Translations under genes and position numbers: made by a program
Assembly (NCBI GenBank): GCA_022575985.1
Contig: JAKSXM010000040.1
Span: 11,984,001-12,048,000 of the forward strand
Source of the DNA: Anagrus nilaparvatae
Taxonomy: Eukaryota; Arthropoda; Insecta; Hymenoptera; Mymaridae
Length of the DNA stretch: 64,000 nucleotides
Reading direction: 5' to 3'
Notes under the pieces: model-generated
What the model was told of the DNA's origin: nothing
The model's input: only the letters and a program-made list of their open reading frames with translations
The model's database searches: none
In this document: positions 11,605 through 23,256 of the stretch, in pieces
Position numbering within the stretch: position 1 is the stretch's first letter
Layout: each line of letters starts with the position of its first letter

Positions 11605-11700
11605 TAGCTCTCAGCTGTAGTAAACGTTTTCCATTTATTTAGGTCCTATTTACACAAATGGGTTCTTATTTAAGTTTCTTTTTTTTTTTTATAAGATTTT
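11605..11700 (+). repeat. Dispersed repeat, right part
   Basis: Continuation of the repeat interrupted by the SINE. Phrases such as TAGTAAACGTTTTCCATTTA and TTACACAAATGGGTTCTTA resemble those at 29190-29252. Confidence 0.55.
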
Positions 11701-13065
11701 GTGATGTGAATAAATATAAACTTTTTATACTTACAATGCAAAATTGTTTGTGGTTATCCTGGACGTTCAGCCCTCCTGGGGATATCCGCCGTTGTAGCTT
11801 CGGTTAAGGATTATTAATAGGTTTCCGAATCTAGATTAAATACCAGAATGAACCTCCTGATATTAAAGTGCTGGGGAAAGCCACCAAAAAGGAAAGATGT
11901 TAGCTCTAAGGAACGAAAAATTTATGCTCCTTTGTTATTTACATTCGGCCTTTACGAAAGGTTGCGCTTGCAATTTGGATAGTATATAAAACTTTATTAT
12001 TGCCTTCAAGTAGAGCCTGCTGCAATAAATAATTTATTTAATACATTTTAAGGAAATAGCAAAAGTAAAGGATTATTGGAAGTTTTTTAATAATAATTTA
12101 CATATTATTATGCATAATTAAATATGTTATAGATTTAAATATTATTAATTATTAAATAATTATTAGTTAATTAAAAAACATAAAAATATTAGAAGGTAAA
12201 ATAAACGATGTAAAATATAAAAATAAAATATTATGGAAACAATTAAAATGCATTATAACTTAAATTAGTGCAAATATGTAAATTTATAGAATTTTATTTG
12301 TTCTAAGAAGTATCGTGAAACAAATATGTCACAGTGTACTAAATCCGCCTCTCGGGTGTAAATACGATGATGGACTTCGCTACAGCTTAAACACTCTTTG
12401 GCTTTTTAGAAGTTTGCCTCTTATAAAGTAGCTAGAATATAAAAAAGATCAGTTGTACCTACTTCTGTATTAACTATTCTGTCTCAATAATTATTCTTAT
12501 TTTTCATAAGTTCCACAGCTACTAGTTATTGCTGCCCTTGATCATTGCTTATTGTTTCATTGGCTTTAAGGGTGTTTGGCTTAAAAACGATGCATTGTGA
12601 TAGATAGATTATACGTTAAATTAATTGAATATTCGTTGCAAGGAGGGGAACTAATCCTGAACCCTACAAAACTTCAAATAAAATTTTCACAAAAATATGA
12701 AAATCGATAACGGGATCTGCCTTCCCCTTAAAATACAAAAAATTTTTATTTTGGACAGTTTTTACACTTGCGCGGTTAAAAAATTGGTTTCTTAAAACTA
12801 AATTAAGTTCTATGAAAAATTTCTTAACAACTTTACTATAAGCGTTTTACAAAACAATAAGTTAGCTTTTTTTTTAACATAGCTAAAAAAAGTTTCTTTT
12901 TAAATGAAAATTAGTTATAAGAATATAGAAATTTGTAAATATGATCAATTTGAGTCAAATTCTTAAAATTTAAATACTTAGAGCCTCATTCCACGATCTT
13001 TTAGTCAAGGTTTGCATGGAAACCAAACTTAGCAAATTTTAAAATAAAAATTGATTAAAGCAGCG
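11701..13065. other. Non-coding stretch
   Basis: No gene is recognised. Two patches (about 11755-11960 and 12330-12420) are less AT-rich than average and may be remnants of elements, but no reading frame or terminal structure supports a name. Confidence 0.55.
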
Positions 13066-14280
13066 CGGTGCCCCTGAAACAATTTAAATAAAAATGCAAA
13101 TTATCCTTGAGATTCCAATGTAAATTTGTTTTTTAGTTGTTCAGAGTCACAAAAATGAAAAAATTTTAAAAATCTGTCTGGCACTTTTTTTTTAGCTAAA
13201 AACTGTTTCATTTCGATATTATAATAGAAAATAATTGGAAAATAATAAATAAGTATGTATAAAAGTTCTTTAAAGTTATAAAAAATAAGTTTTAATATAC
13301 AAAATCTTTTATAACATTAAATTTACTAAAAAAAAATAATTTTGCCAAAAAAAAAAAAACCTAGTAAAAAAAAAACAAAAGGGGAAGCTCAGGGAAGCCC
13401 AGAGCATCTCGATATCAAAATTTCAAGAAATTTTAAGAATTATAATTTTAATGTAAAAATTATAATTTTAATGTAAAACTTAGTTAACTAATTAAATTAC
13501 TAAAATTTACTCATTAACGCCGGGGCGGAGAGTTTTGGAAGTGAGCAAAAATAAATACATTCCCTTATAGATACGTGGGTAAAAAGTTCTTTCAGAATCT
13601 GACATTAGTTTTGATCTACAACCCTTAAATATACCCTAAAAAGAGTAGTGAAAGGGATAGTTAGGCATTATTAGTAAATTTTTGGAAAAATCAATGAAAA
13701 AAGTATCAAATTTTATTGAAAAATGCTTGAACATAATATATTTTATGTAAATTTAAGTTCACTTTGTATACCTTGTGGTTTCATTCATTTTGATCCTATT
13801 TACAACTCTTAAAATGTGCCATGTGGATAAGGGTAGTTACAAAAAATTAAAATAAAACTTATTTTTTATAATTAGAATTATATTCTTAAGTAAAATTAGC
13901 TGCTAATTTCAAATTCAACATCAGTTTTGTGTAAAAACTTTGAAGCGTTCTCTAAAATAGGCGTGACTTTGACAAATTTGCAATAAAGTATAACCCTAAT
14001 AAGGTCGCTTTACCCCGTTCACCCCTATTTTAGAGGGTTTCTTAACAATTAAAATTTATATTTAAGGGTTTCCCAATAAGCATAAAAACTCTTAAAGAAA
14101 ACTTGACGCACACTTTAAGACCTCTTTTTTTTTAAATCTGTTCCTCAAGAACTCTTTTTTTAATTTATTTATTTATTTTTAAATTATTTTTTTATTTAGG
14201 CACTTATTTATTATTAATAACTTGTTAATTTTTTTTTAAATTAAAAAATCTGATAAAAAAACCAAAGAAAAATTTTGACT

Positions 14281-14350
14281 CCGACTGGGATTGAACCGAG
14301 GTCCGTGACTTCCAAAGGGAGCGACATTATCCATTGTGCTAACAAGACAC
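14281..14350 (-). tRNA. tRNA-derived sequence, probably a pseudogene or SINE head
   Basis: On the minus strand an A-box-like TGTTAGCACAATGGATAATG is followed by a B-box GGTTCAATCCC at tRNA spacing. The T-stem does not pair well and the anticodon cannot be assigned safely, although a TTTGGAA loop is visible. It sits in the middle of the large inverted repeat. Most likely a degenerate tRNA-derived promoter. Confidence 0.4.
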
Positions 14351-14639
14351 TTCGTTTTAATAAAAAAATTTTAAGGACTATATGTTACATATAATAATTA
14401 TCGAAATTATATGCAGAGTAAATCATGCATATCCAGTAAAATGAATATTTGAAAATAACAATTAGAACTAAAATAAATACTTTTCAGAAAATTCCATTTC
14501 TTTATTATAATAAGAACGATTAATAATATAAAAAAAACGCGTTGCTGAAAGACTTGTTTTCAATACTGATAAACTTAATAACATTCTTTTAACTGATGTA
14601 AAATCAGCTCCGCGGGGAGCTGACCATAAGGTTGAAAAA

Positions 14640-15480
14640 AACTTTCATTTTTTACTCTAATATATTTTCCGATTTTCCAAGATGGCGGACCAAAAGCATG
14701 AAAAAAGGAATTTTATACAGAGCAGATGGTTTTAGAGGTTGAGAAACACATTTTGATAAATGAAAATTTTTATTTTTTCACCCCAGCATATTTTCCAATT
14801 TTCCAAGATAGGGGACCAAAAAATTAAAAAAAATAATTTTTTAACTTTACAAGGGGGTTTTTTTAAGGCAAGAAAAATGAAGTTTCGGTGGAAAATATTT
14901 ATTTCTCAACCCAAAATATTTCCCGATTTTCCAAGATGACGGACAGGAAACTAAAAAAAATGAACTTTTGGCTTTATATTACGGAATTCATTTTTTTGTC
15001 CTCAGAAACTCCCTTGTAAAGTTAATAGTTCATTTTTTAAATTTTTCGGTTCAACATCTTGGAAATTTGGAAAATATTTTGGGTTGAAAAATAAATAATT
15101 TTGTTCACCTCAAATTCATTTTTCTTGCCCTAAAAAACCCCGTTGAAAAGTTAAAAGTTCATTTTTTTAAGTTTTTCGTTCCATAATCTTGGAAAATTGG
15201 AAAATATTTTAGGTTGAAAAATAAATATTTTCCACCGCAAATTCATTTTTCTTGCCCTAAAAAATCCCGTTGAAAAGCTAAAAGTTCATTTTTTCAAGTT
15301 TTTCGTTCCACTATCTTGGAAAATTCATTTTTTTTGCTCTAAAAAACCCCCTTGTAAAGTTAAAAGTTTATTTTAAAAAATTTTTCGGTCTGCCGTTTTG
15401 GAAAATCGGAAAATATTTTGTTCCGAAAATTCATTTTTCTTGCCTTAAAAAACCCCCCTGTAAAGTTAAAAGTTAATATT
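14640..15480. repeat. Inverted set of roughly 125-bp tandem repeats
   Basis: Three direct copies of a unit containing ATTTTCCAAGATGGCGGACC (about 14664, 14790, 14918) are followed by four inverted copies containing ATCTTGGAAAATTGGAAAAT (about 15053, 15188, 15313, 15392). All are linked by TTTTTAGGGCAAGAAAAATG-like sequence. The block is itself a palindrome nested inside 13066-16156. Confidence 0.75.
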
Positions 15481-16156
15481 TTGTTTAATTATCATCTCCT
15501 AAAGAGTTCTTCACGTTCACTTGAAGAACCGACATTCACGCACTTTTCAAGAACACTTTAACTTCGAAAAGGTGCTTATTGGGTGATGTAGATCAAAACT
15601 AATGTCAGATTCTGAAAGAACGTGAAATTTTACTACTAGAATGAACTTTTTAGCTATGTATCTATAAGGGAATGTATTTAAAAATGCTCACTTCCAAAAC
15701 TCTACGCCCGGCGTTAATGAGTTAATTTTAGTTAATTAATTCATTTTTGCATGAAAATTATAATTTTTACATTAAAAGTATAATTTTTACATAAAAATTA
15801 TAATTTTTCTTAAAATTTCAATTTTGAGATGCCCTGGGCTTCCCTGAGCTGCCTATTGTCTCTAGGTCTTTTTTTGTGGGTAAAATTATTTTTTTTAGTA
15901 AATTTAATGTTATAAAAGATTTTCTACATTAAAAATTATTTTTGTATAATTTAAAGCAACTTTTATACCAATTTATTTATTATTTTCTAATTATTTTCTA
16001 TTATAATATTGAAATGAAACAGTTTTTAGCCAAAAAAAGCACCAGACGGATTTTAAAATTTTTTGATTTTTGTGACTCTGAACAACTAAAAAATAAATTT
16101 CCATTGGAATCTCGGGGGTAAATTGCATATTTATTTGAATTGTTTTAGGGGCACCG

Positions 16157-16559
16157 TGACAGGTGAAACCTTCTCTATCTTCCCAAAAATGATAAAACTC
16201 TTAAGAAAGTTGGATTGTGATTAAAAAAATATACGATGTTTGAAAAATTCACAGATTTAAATTTTTTCTCTCTAAAATCACCCTTTAAGATCTCACGAAT
16301 CTGATCAAGTTTTTGAGTTATTGAGCCCAAAAATTAAAATTTTATGCAGGCTCTTATGAAAAATAGAAATGCTTTTATTTATAACTCGACTTCAAAGTAT
16401 ACGATTTCAAAAAAAATTTTTTTGTCCGATAAGATTTGCAAAAACAAGTTGACAGAATTAAACTGGAGGCAATTTAAGTTTAGTTTTTATTTAAATAGCA
16501 TAATACCAATAAATCTTAAATTAAGGGAACGTTATGTAATAATAATAAGGAGCTCATTA
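16157..16559. other. Non-coding stretch
   Basis: An open frame of about 109 codons starts at 16344, but it is lysine/asparagine-rich AT-driven sequence that runs across the start of the next inverted repeat, so it is not called as a gene. Confidence 0.5.
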
Positions 16560-16802
16560 TACAACGTGTTCTATACAAGGATGAATAGGCGTGGTTTTAA
16601 AGAGTATGAAATTCGCGTTGCGTGGGGGGTTTTCGCAAGAAAGAAGGAGAACGAGGGGATCCCGAACGAGTAATCGAATATTTCCGATCATAGGCGATGA
16701 AATTGTGTTGTTTTTTTAACATGAAGTTAACCTAAAAATTTAATCTTCGCCAAATTCTTGAAGATATTTTATTTTCATAAAACTTATTCGTGGTATTCAA
16801 AA

Positions 16803-17096
16803 ATTCTTTTAAATGTGACATCAGCTATTCGGGACGGCTTTTAAAAGTGAAAATAATGAGGATGGAGCATTTTATGATGATGAACATTTGAATAAAGGCA
16901 TTCGTTCTTTCAGTGTAGAAATTGTTTGTAAACAAGTTATTGGTATTGGTTTGCAAATCTTAACTAAAGTGCCTAATTCGTTATTAGAAAAAAAAGCAGC
17001 TAAAAAATTGAATAAGAAAAAAGGTAAATTTTTTTTATTAGCAACTTTTCATATTTTACCATTTTATTTACTGAATTTGTTTTTATTTGTAGGCTA
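16803..17096 (+). pseudogene. Unidentified exon-like sequence upstream of pelota copy A
   Basis: An open frame from about 16819 reads FGTAFKSENNEDGAFYDDEH and on to a lysine-rich end, KKAAKKLNKKK, at about 17030. A possible GT-AG intron follows (about 17032-17094, ending TTTATTTGTAG). The residue composition looks coding rather than random, and it is repeated in the right arm (about 19855-20100, minus strand), where it is damaged. The protein is not recognised. It could be part of a neighbouring gene duplicated with pelota. A spliced product would meet a stop at once. Confidence 0.4.
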
Positions 17097-17118
17097 AAAT
17101 AATAAAAGATATTTTAAA

Positions 17119-17908
17119 ATAAAATTAGTTCATAAGAATGTTGATAAAGATGGAGAAGGTTAATTACCAAAAAAAAAAAGAGTTAAATGAACAAATAGTT
17201 GATTCAAGAGTTTAATGCGATTTCCAATTTGATTCTTGACTCCTGAGAATGCTGAGGATATTTGATGTGCTTATAATTTAATTGGGGAAGAAAATTGCGT
17301 TAGCTGTTCTTTATTAGAAAAGTACAAAGTGAAAGTGCAACTGGTAGTTCATAAGCAGTCAAAGAGTCAGAACTACTTTGATAATATCTGAAGAAGCCAA
17401 TGATTTTGATACTCAAGCTTGCGTTAAGTTAATTGTCAAGTGTGCTGTAATAGCAAACCCTGGATTTGTTAAAGATCAATTTATCGATAATATTCTTCAG
17501 CAACTAGTAACGACTGATAATAATTTGATCCTAGAAAATAAAAGCAAATTTTTACTTATTCATGCTAGTTCTGGATTTAAGCATTCTTTGAAAGAAATTG
17601 TAACAGATCCTGCGGTAATGTCTCCAGTTTCGGATACAAAAGCATTGGGAGAAGTAAAAGCTTTAGAAACATTTATACAGTGCTTTAAACTGATCCATCG
17701 AGAGCTTTATATGGAGGCAATAGAAACTCTACTAATTTCTGATAAATTATTTAGGTAACTAACTTGACACTTACATAAAAAATATTTTATTAAAAATTAA
17801 AATTAATATTTAATTAACAATAGGTGTAACGATGTAGAGCTGAGAAAACAATGTGTAAATCTTGTAGATCCTTTGAGAGATTAAGAAGGTGAGGTTAAAA
17901 TTTTCTCG
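17119..17908 (+). pseudogene. pelo: Pelota (Dom34) pseudogene copy A, internally deleted, introns retained
   Basis: Pelota works with Hbs1 to release stalled ribosomes. The start is degraded (ATA in place of ATG), then KLVHKNVDKDGEG, a stop, and frame-shifted remnants including CAYNLIGEENCVSCS. A long open stretch (about 17363-17754) reads SQRVRTTLIIS, then DFDTQACV, and jumps straight to KLIVKCAVIANPGFVKDQF, ENKSKFLLIHASSGFKHSL, SDTKALGEVKALETF and ETLLISDKLFR. In family terms, the end of the N-terminal domain and part of the central domain are missing at that junction. A 69-base GT-AG intron (17755-17823) follows, then VELRKQCVNLVDPLRD, a stop, and GEVKIFSSLHV near the normal C-terminus. 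The retained intron points to DNA-level duplication, not retroposition. Identification is from remembered family motifs. Confidence 0.82.
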
Positions 17909-18508
17909 AGTCTTCATGTTTATAATTTAATTAGCGAAGAAGATTGCATTAGCTGCTCTACTATTACAAAAGTACAAACTGAAAGTGCAACTGATAGTTC
18001 AAGCAGTCAAAGAGTCAGAACTACTTTGATAATATCTGTAGAAGCCATTGATTTTGATACTCAAGCTTGCGTTTTAAGACTCAAAGGAAGAAATGTAGAA
18101 GAAAATAGTTATGTCAAGGTAAAATAAATTTATTAAATTTAGAAAAAAAACAATTTTTAATAATTAATTAATTTTTTAGACAAGTGCTTATCATACTTCA
18201 GATATTGGAGAGAACCGTCAATTTGTACTTATAAAACCAAAGTTAAATAACTTTTATTCTAGTTCTCGTTGTAGATTTTTTTTGTCGAGAAACTGAAACT
18301 CAACATGTTGAAATAATAGAGACTAGAAAGAAAAAAATAAAATTGTCTAATAATAAGGTATCATCAAGTAGTAGTAGCAGTAGCAGCAACAATTCAAGCT
18401 CTAGCAGAAGCGATTCAAGTAGTTCAAGTTGTCGTTCAGACTCTGAATCATCTTTGAGTTTTTCAAACTCATCTAGCTCAAGCGATAATAAAAAAAATAA
18501 TAATTAAA
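17909..18508 (+). pseudogene. pelo: Pelota pseudogene copy B fused to a serine-rich frame
   Basis: Directly after the C-terminal motif of copy A the sequence restarts in the pelota N-terminal domain: YNLISEEDCISCS, TESATDSSSSQRVRTTLII, SVEAIDFDTQACVLRLKGRN, EENSYVK. A 61-base GT-AG intron (18119-18179) follows, then AYHTSDIGENRQFVLIKPK. Beyond this pelota identity ends. After a frame change near 18280 the frame reads FFCRETETQHVEIIETRKKK and a serine tract (18361-18490) ending in DNKKNNN and a stop. The fused part is not recognised. The head-to-tail junction with copy A is what unequal recombination between tandem copies would leave. Confidence 0.78.
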
Positions 18509-19579
18509 AAAAACGTCAGTGATGAAAGAGTGCTAAATGTTATGATTGTAGTTTGCAAGCTCAAATTTTCAGAATTTAAATGACATACCATATTGTACAT
18601 AGCTGATTAAACTTAAGACTACGAACATTTTAAAATTATTTTAACTATACTTAATCAACTTACAGCAAATTTTTTTTTCTTTTATTTCTAAAGTATAAAA
18701 ATTAATTATTACTTAAAAGCACATTAACAATTAATAACAAAGCAAACTATTAAAACTTGACACAAGAAAAATTTATTTAATTATAAAATGATTGTTTTCA
18801 GCTAAAAACTATTTTGATTTGAAATTTTGATTTACACGTTTGTTTGTAGCAATGAATTTTTGTGCTGTGCACAATAAAAATAGCTACAAAATTTTATTAT
18901 TATTAAATGTTTTTATCAATCATTGACTAGAAGTTAAATATAGCCTTTCTAACTTGGCTTGTTTATAGTATCAAATTGACTAAATAGCAATGTTATTTTT
19001 AAATACTATGCAATCAATGAAATTGAAAAATTGGTATAAATCCCAAAAAGTTAGTATGACTTAAGGTTTTTAGTTTTTTTCAAGACACTAACAGCAGATT
19101 AAAAAAATTGAATCAATTCAGCTAGTCTTGAGAAAATCTTTAAAAAAACTTAAAAACTTCCAAGGATTATTTTTTTTCAATTTCATAAATCGTAAATAGT
19201 CTTATTATTTAAAATAAAATTCAAAATAAATAAAAACAGTTATACGGTAAGATGTAGATTGCAAAGAATGAACTTTTTCTATAATTATCATAAACCTTTA
19301 TTATTTTGGTTTCCAAAATTTATCTCAGAAAAAGATATCTGAACTGATTGCAAATTCTGATTACCCTCCTTCTTTGCTAACTTGTATTTTAAAAAGTTGT
19401 AATTTTTGATTTAGGTAAAAAGTACATAATAATTACCAAACAAAAGCTTCAAAATATTAGGCTTATTAGATTATTTCTGGTAACAATACCATTACCTGGA
19501 TAAATAACTTTTGATGCTACTAAATGTAAAAGCTTCACAAAGAGCACAATAAGAATCCGTATACAACCAGGTAATGGTA
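18509..19579. other. Non-coding centre of the pelota inverted repeat
   Basis: No gene is seen in about 1.07 kb. Near its right end two perfect 15-base inverted sequences, AATACCATTACCTGG at 19485-19499 and its complement at 19567-19581, could form a stem just at the inner boundary of the right arm. Confidence 0.6.
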
Positions 19580-19819
19580 TTGACTGCTTGAACTACCAGT
19601 TGCACTTTCACTTTGTACTTTTCTAATAAAGAACAGCTAACGCAATCTTCTTCCCTAATGAAATTATAAGCACATCAAATATCCTCAGCATTCTCAGGAG
19701 TCAAGAATCAAATTTGAAATCGCATTAAAATCTTGAATTAACTATTTGTTCATTTAACTCTTTTTTTTTGGTAATTAACCTTCTCCATCTTTATCAACAT
19801 TCTTATGAACTTATTTTAT
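19580..19819 (-). pseudogene. pelo: Pelota pseudogene copy C, N-terminal part, inverted
   Basis: Reverse complement of the 5' part of copy A (17119-17362). It starts at a degraded ATA AAA TAA GTT where copy A has ATA AAA TTA GTT, and runs to the ACTGGTAGTTC junction. It has its own stops, so it is not a functional gene. Confidence 0.7.
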
Positions 19820-20379
19820 TTTAAAATATCTTTTATTATTTTAGCCTACAAATGAAAACAAATTCAGTAAATAAAATGGTAAAATATGAAAAGTTGCTAA
19901 TAAAAAAAATTTACCTTTTTTCTTATTCAATTTTTTAGCTGATTTTTTTTTCTAATAACGAATTAGGCACTTTATTTAAGATTTGCAAACCAATACCAAT
20001 AACTTGTTTACAAACAATTTCTACACTGAAAGAACGAATGCGTTTATTCAAATGTTCATCATCATAAAATGCTCCATCCTCATTATTTTCACTTATAAAA
20101 GCCGTCCCTAATAGTTGATATCACATTTAAAAGAATTTTTGAATACCACGAATAAGTTTTATGAAAATAAAATATCTTCAAGAATTTGGCGAAGATTAAA
20201 TTTTTAGGTTAACTTCATGTTAAAAAAACAACACAATTTCATCGCCTATGATCGGAAATATTCGATTACTCGTTCGGGATCCCCTCGTTCTCCTTCTCTC
20301 TTGCAAAAACCCCCCACGCAACGCGAATTTCATACTCTTTAAAACCACGCCTATTCATCCTTGTATAGAACACGTTGTA

Positions 20380-22480
20380 TCTTTGAAGTAATTTACATAT
20401 TGAAACATTATGCAGCGTTGACAAGTATATCTTAAGAATCAACTACCATTTTAATCTGTATCCCACGTCTTTGATATACCGTAGCTTCTCGATACTTAAA
20501 CTTTTTTTTCTTTTTTTTTTATAATTAGCTAAAATTATTTTTTTTTTGCAGAGTACGAGCTGCATTTATATTTCTGAAACCTAAACGAAGATTATTGAAT
20601 TGTAAAACTGCGCCATTATCACGGACACTCATTAAGTAAGGATTTCAGCAATTTTGAGTCATGTTTTCATCTTACAGTAAATATTTTTTACACAGATAAG
20701 ACTTATGAATCTGAGAAAATTACTGAATGAATATAATTGGTTTTTTAATTTAATATAAAAATAAGCCTTATGCATTAAATTATTATAAATTCAGCAAAGT
20801 AATTATGATAAATATTTTAAGTTATATTTATTTTAACACATGCTTATGTTCGTAAAAATAAAAAATTAGGATAAATTACATTAATTAAATCTGTTTATTT
20901 TTCTTTTCCACTAAAGAATTTTCTGTAAAGTAACTTTTTCAAATAAAATTGACCAAAATGCTCATCGACAAACGAAGAAAATACATTTCAACATTTCCTA
21001 TCACATTTTTGGCAATAATATACTCCAATTTCATTATTAGAAGTCAAGTTATAGCTGAAAATATCAAATCGCACCCTTGTCAGAGGTAAGTTTAATATGT
21101 AAAGAATCTGAAACTCAAGAAAATAATTATCTATGGAAATAGACATAAGGTTTGTTTTAACGATTTAAGAATGAATGAAAATTGACTTTAATTGATTTTA
21201 AAATGTAATAAACTAAAAAACAACTATCAATGTTTTATAGATCAAAGTTCAAAAACAAATAACAGGTTTGTATAAAGGTAAGTTAAATGCGGAATATATT
21301 GACTATATTTTGTGCTAGGTATCTATCTCCAAAAAACTCAAGTGATATAATTTTATTTATAATTTATTCGTACTCTGATTGGTCGTGTTGATTCATGCGC
21401 GTGATTCATATTTTTTATTTGGAATGTTTAATATTCTTACAAATTAGAGTAATTAGTGGAATATTGGAGTGTATGTATAATAATTGATACTGTGTGATTA
21501 ATATGTAAATGACTGATGATTTATTAACGTGTGTACTGGTATACGACTGAGTGCTTACTGTCCATTGACAGAAAGCACTTGATACTACTTATCTCTTTGT
21601 AATATACATATTAAGGCGTGTTTATATTATATATAAATAACAATATAATATAATTTTATGTTTATATTATATTATTTACATATTATATTACAATAAAGGT
21701 ATATTTACAATAATTTACAATACGGAACATTCTCCAGGCTTAATTTTTTATCAAGGTAAAAAATTATTAATTTAATATTGAGATGGTCACTACCCACTCC
21801 TGTAATTATTTAATTTAATTTTAAGTAATTTTTATAAATAATAAATTATTCCCATTTATGTACCTAGCCCTAGCTAAACTTATTCAAAAACGTGTAACAT
21901 ACTTTTAGGGACACTTACATATTATGTAATAGTTAACCCAACGATAGTTTTTAATTTAATTTAATGATTAATTAATAGTAATCAATTTATTTTGTGTATA
22001 ATAATTTAATTTAGAGATTTTTTATTTATATTTTATAATTTTTAGTTATTAAAAATAATTTGTTTTGTTAATCACAAGCTCCAAACTTTTCGCATAATTT
22101 CTTGTTTACCGACAACTATAATATGTTGACTATCGCGCTCTTTCCATCTTATGTAAATCAAAGGGCGAAAAGGGTATAAATAGCGTGAAATAATTATAAA
22201 ATTCAGGCATTCGTGCATTATATTATATTATACACAGTATTGTGTAGGAGGTCCAAAAGGTCCTGGTGGACATTTCTCGACTCCATATAAGTAAATAGGT
22301 AAAATATACATTTATATCAAGGGTAAATTCAAGTTATCCCCCAGTGAGTAAAAGTAACTTCAAAAAATAATAAAAACAATCTTAATGAAGATTATGTATA
22401 AATAAAATAGACAATTTGTCTTATTAATTAAATATTTGTTTAAAGTTTAAATTGTTTCTCATTTAAAATTGAATTTGAGG
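20380..22480. other. AT-rich non-coding stretch
   Basis: No coding or RNA gene is recognised in about 2.1 kb. A sequence at about 21592 (ATCTCTTTGTAATATACAT) weakly resembles a Helitron 5' end and could pair with the 3' end at 22521; this is a guess. Confidence 0.5.
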
Positions 22481-22521
22481 GGGTTGGCGCGCTTTAGCGC
22501 GCAGGGGGCGTAGCCTCCTAG
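22481..22521 (+). mobile_element. Helitron 3' terminus
   Basis: GGGGGTTGGCGCGC is followed by a GC-only hairpin (GCGCGC-TTTA-GCGCGC), then AGGGGGCGTAGCCTCCTAG ending in CTAG before a T. This is the canonical Helitron 3' end. It closely resembles the minus-strand terminus at 40610-40652. The body and 5' end of this copy were not delimited. Confidence 0.7.
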
Positions 22522-22524
22522 TAA

Positions 22525-22716
22525 TATAAATTTACCAATATTATAACGTGAATTATTTATATTTATCTTATAGTTTTATTTAGATTATTAAATTTATTTT
22601 CAATAATAATTTCATTATTAATTGATAGAAATCATTATTTAAAATAAATTTAATAATGTAAATAAAACTATAAAATAAATATAAATAATTCACGACATAA
22701 TAATGATAAATTTATA
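22525..22716. mobile_element. Palindromic MITE, 192 bp
   Basis: Left and right halves are inverted copies (TATAAATTTACCAATATTAT at the left, complement at the right), each with TTCACGTTATAA-like and AAAACTATAA-like landmarks, around a short centre near 22620. It starts four bases after the Helitron 3' end. No clear target duplication. Confidence 0.65.
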
Positions 22717-23036
22717 TTTTTTAATATTAAGAGTCTTGAAACTTTGATTTTTGTCTATGAAGCTGACCCCTTTTGGCTTTATACGCTAAAAGCCGGCCTA
22801 TAGGCTATAAAACTTTCATAGCAAAATATTTCTCGAGCATTTTTACTCTATAGGCCGGCTTGTAGCCTATAAAACTGATTATCCTATGGGGCTACGACAG
22901 ACACATTATATTTATATTTGTATTTGATCCGTATTCGTATATTAAATTTCAATTAAATAATACTTCTTATGTCTATAATTTAATAAATAAAATTTTTATA
23001 TTATAATAAAAGGACAACGTAGTAAAGTCATGTATA
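22717..23036. other. Non-coding stretch with short inverted motifs
   Basis: No gene. GCCGGCCTATAGGCTATAAA (about 22791) and CTATAGGCCGGCTTGTAGCC (about 22850) form an inverted pair. Confidence 0.5.
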
Positions 23037-23256
23037 TGTTACGCCCCGATTGAGGGAATGCCCCGTTCCGCGGAACGGAGCAGTCATCGGCCCGTGGGCT
23101 ATGCGACCATGCCAGACCGCGGAACGGGGCATCAAATTTAATTTTCATTCCCTGATTTGGGGCACCCGAGAATTAAACCTATTTTATTGGGAAAAAATAT
23201 AAATATATTAGATTTTATAATAAAAAATTTTATTAATTAATTTAACGTTCGTCATA

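Larger units (their letters stand above)
13066..16156. repeat. Large inverted repeat, arms about 560 bp
   Basis: The left arm 13066-13620 and right arm 15587-16156 are diverged inverted copies. The outer ends read CGGTGCCCCTGAAAC and GTTTTAGGGGCACCG. Shared landmarks are AAAACTGTTTCATTTCGATA, GGGAAGCCCAGAGCATCTC and TTCAGAATCTGACATTAGTT with their complements. The middle (13621-15586) holds a tRNA-like sequence and a second nested inverted-repeat block. No coding gene was found. It resembles an old foldback element; no target duplication was seen. Confidence 0.82.
16560..20379. repeat. Large inverted repeat carrying pelota fragments, arms about 800 bp
   Basis: Left arm 16560-17362 and right arm 19580-20379 are inverted copies with small differences. 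Outer ends read TACAACGTGTTCTATACAAG and its complement. The inner ends lie in pelota coding sequence (ACTGGTAGTTC). The centre (17363-19579) holds further pelota exons and non-coding DNA. This looks like a gene segment that was duplicated and inverted rather than a typical transposon. Confidence 0.85.

Noticed and set aside
16344..16673. 109-codon frame on the plus strand
   Set aside because: It crosses the boundary of the pelota inverted repeat, has no motif and its composition matches random AT-rich sequence.
28..22521. One giant Helitron from the 5' end at 28 to the 3' end at 22521
   Set aside because: Both ends look real and point the same way, but nothing Helitron-specific (Rep/helicase) lies between them, and unrelated truncated copies explain them equally well.
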